Below, piece after piece: positions 5,619 through 7,046 of a stretch of DNA of 7,046 nucleotides. The DNA comes from Buchnera_K aphidicola_B. Lineage in GTDB: Bacteria; Pseudomonadota; Gammaproteobacteria; Enterobacterales; Enterobacteriaceae. The stretch spans positions 1 through 7,046 of the forward strand of contig NZ_CP135016.1 of NCBI RefSeq assembly GCF_039388045.1. The letters run 5' to 3'. Each line of letters starts with the position of its first letter. The stretch's first letter is position 1. The notes under the pieces are model-generated. The model searched no databases and had not been told where the DNA came from. It saw only the letters and a list, made by a program, of their open reading frames with translations. A program made the translations under genes and the position numbers.

Positions 5619-5670
5619 ATATTTAAATATATAAAAAATATTAATTATATTAAAATTATAAAGAGAACAT

Positions 5671-7046
5671 ATGAGTCGTAAAATAATAATATTTGATACA
5701 ACTTTAAGAGACGGAGAGCAAGCGCTTCAAGTTAGCTTAAATTCTAGAGAAAAATTGAAAATAGCTCTTTCTTTGGAAAAACTTGGTGTTGATATTATAG
5801 AAGTTGGTTTTCCAGTTTCTTCTCCTGGAGATTTTAATTCTGTAGAAAAAATTTCTAACGTTATTAAAGAAAGTCGTATTTGTAGTTTAGCACGTTGTAT
5901 TAAGAAAGATATTGATATAGCTGCACAAGCAATGTCAAATGCTAAAAATTTTAGAATACATATTTTTTTAGGTACTTCTAATTTACATATATATTCAAAA
6001 TTAAGAAAAAATTTTTCAGAAATTATAGAAATGGCTGTTTCTTCTATTAAATATACTTTAAGATATACCAATGATATTGAATTCTCTTGTGAAGATGCTG
6101 GAAGAACTTCTCCAGACAATTTATGTAAAATTATTGAAAAAGTAATTCAAGCAGGTGCAACTACAGTAAATATACCTGATACTGTAGGTTATACTTTACC
6201 TACTGAATTTAGTAAAATTATTTCTGATATACGCTTACGTGTTCCAAATATTCATAAATCTGTTATTTCTGTTCATTGTCATGATGATTTAGGATTAGCA
6301 GTAGGAAATTCAATTTCTGCTATTCAAGCTGGAGCTGGCCAAGTAGAAGGTACAATTAATGGAATTGGAGAAAGAGCTGGTAACACTGCATTAGAAGAAG
6401 TTATTTTAGCAATAAAAACACGTAAAAAAATATTAAATGTATATACAGGTATAAAACATAAAGAATTATATAATACAAGTAAAACAGTTAGTAAATTGTG
6501 CAACATAATGGTTCCTTCAAATAAAGCAATAGTTGGATCTAATGCTTTTTCTCATTCTTCAGGAATTCATCAAGACGGAATATTAAAAAATAGAAAAAAT
6601 TATGAAATAATGAATCCAGAAACTATTGGTTTAAAAATAGTTCAATTTAATTTAACTTCTAGATCAGGAAGAGCAGCAATTAAAAATAGAATGCAAGAAA
6701 TGGGTTATTCTGAATCTGATTATAACATAGAAAAACTTTATATGGATTTTATTAAATTAGCAGATATAAAAGGTAAAGTTTACGACTATGATTTAGAAGC
6801 ATTAGCTTTTATTAAGTTAGAGAAATTTATGAAATTGAAAAAATATTTTAAATTAAAAAATTTAAATATTAATTTTAATACATTAGGTTTATCAACAGTT
6901 TCTATTCAATTAATTGCGGGTAAGAAATTGCATACTAAAAAAACAAAAAGTTTTAATGGGCCTTTATATACTATATATAAAACATTTAAACAATTAATAA
7001 ATTTTAATATATCATTAAAAAAATTTAAATTAATTACTAAAATTAA
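5671..7046 (+). CDS. leuA: 2-isopropylmalate synthase, N-terminal 458 codons (gene continues at base 1)
   Basis: LeuA condenses acetyl-CoA with 2-ketoisovalerate to 2-isopropylmalate, the committed step of leucine synthesis, in the cytoplasm. The start ATG follows the purine-rich stretch AAAGAGAAC, and the first residues (MSRKIIIFDTTLRDGEQAL) fit the family start. The TIM-barrel domain carries the expected metal ligands D14, H202, H204 and N238, in the same numbering as E. coli; further motifs are GFPVSSPGDF, EFSCEDAGRT, NIPDTVGYT, NGIGERAGN and SSGIHQDG, followed by the linker and the start of the C-terminal leucine-binding domain. Small departures from E. coli are HCHDD for HTHDD and RIHIF for RIHTF around residue 98. 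The frame is open to the last base and joins base 1 in frame, giving 515 residues against 523 in E. coli. It lies 52 bp after leuD, the last gene of the operon, rather than first as in enterobacteria. Identity is secure. Confidence 0.97.
   Translation, partial: MSRKIIIFDTTLRDGEQALQVSLNSREKLKIALSLEKLGVDIIEVGFPVSSPGDFNSVEKISNVIKESRICSLARCIKKDIDIAAQAMSNAKNFRIHIFLGTSNLHIYSKLRKNFSEIIEMAVSSIKYTLRYTNDIEFSCEDAGRTSPDNLCKIIEKVIQAGATTVNIPDTVGYTLPTEFSKIISDIRLRVPNIHKSVISVHCHDDLGLAVGNSISAIQAGAGQVEGTINGIGERAGNTALEEVILAIKTRKKILNVYTGIKHKELYNTSKTVSKLCNIMVPSNKAIVGSNAFSHSSGIHQDGILKNRKNYEIMNPETIGLKIVQFNLTSRSGRAAIKNRMQEMGYSESDYNIEKLYMDFIKLADIKGKVYDYDLEALAFIKLEKFMKLKKYFKLKNLNINFNTLGLSTVSIQLIAGKKLHTKKTKSFNGPLYTIYKTFKQLINFNISLKKFKLITKI

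Noticed and set aside
5727..6119. Open frame of 130 codons on the minus strand
   Set aside because: It lies wholly within the well-conserved leuA coding sequence and shows no recognisable motif; it is a by-product of A/T-rich codon use.

Overview
The window looks like one complete circular plasmid of 7046 bp, opened inside leuA. A leuA-type frame begins at 5671, runs off the right end after 1,376 bases, and resumes in frame at base 1 to stop at 172. The joined protein is full length and follows E. coli LeuA to its C-terminus. Very high A+T, poly(A) tracts in genes, UUA/AAA-rich codon use, two IncFII-type repA genes and a leucine operon all point to a leucine plasmid (pLeu) of Buchnera aphidicola, the obligate symbiont of aphids. 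Host species cannot be told from the sequence.

Layout, all genes on the + strand: leuA 3' end (1-172); an A/T-only spacer with a 12-bp tandem repeat and a decayed leader hairpin (173-465); short repA2 (466-966); a structured spacer with a strong 17-bp hairpin and a second hairpin system just before repA1 (967-1335); full-length repA1 (1336-2178); a poly(T)/poly(A) spacer that is the best candidate for the replication origin and holds a likely leu promoter (2179-2508); leuB (2509-3606), leuC (3609-5015) and leuD (5019-5618), almost abutting; then leuA from 5671 across the junction.

Together leuA, leuC/leuD and leuB cover the steps from 2-ketoisovalerate to 2-ketoisocaproate; the final transamination to leucine needs a chromosomally encoded enzyme. 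The likely benefit is leucine supply to the aphid, with plasmid copy number setting gene dosage. RepA1 probably initiates replication. The order leuBCDA differs from the enterobacterial leuABCD, and no other accessory gene (such as the yqhA-like gene I recall from other Buchnera leucine plasmids) is present.

The least ordinary parts are the repA leaders and the two repA genes. The repA1 leader has RNA hairpins whose G-U pairs show that the + strand RNA is the folding molecule, and a plausible opposing promoter lies inside the first codons of repA1, an arrangement that recalls IncFII antisense copy control. The two repA genes share perfectly identical 50-bp and 69-bp blocks amid about 75% identity, which suggests gene conversion or nucleotide-level constraint.
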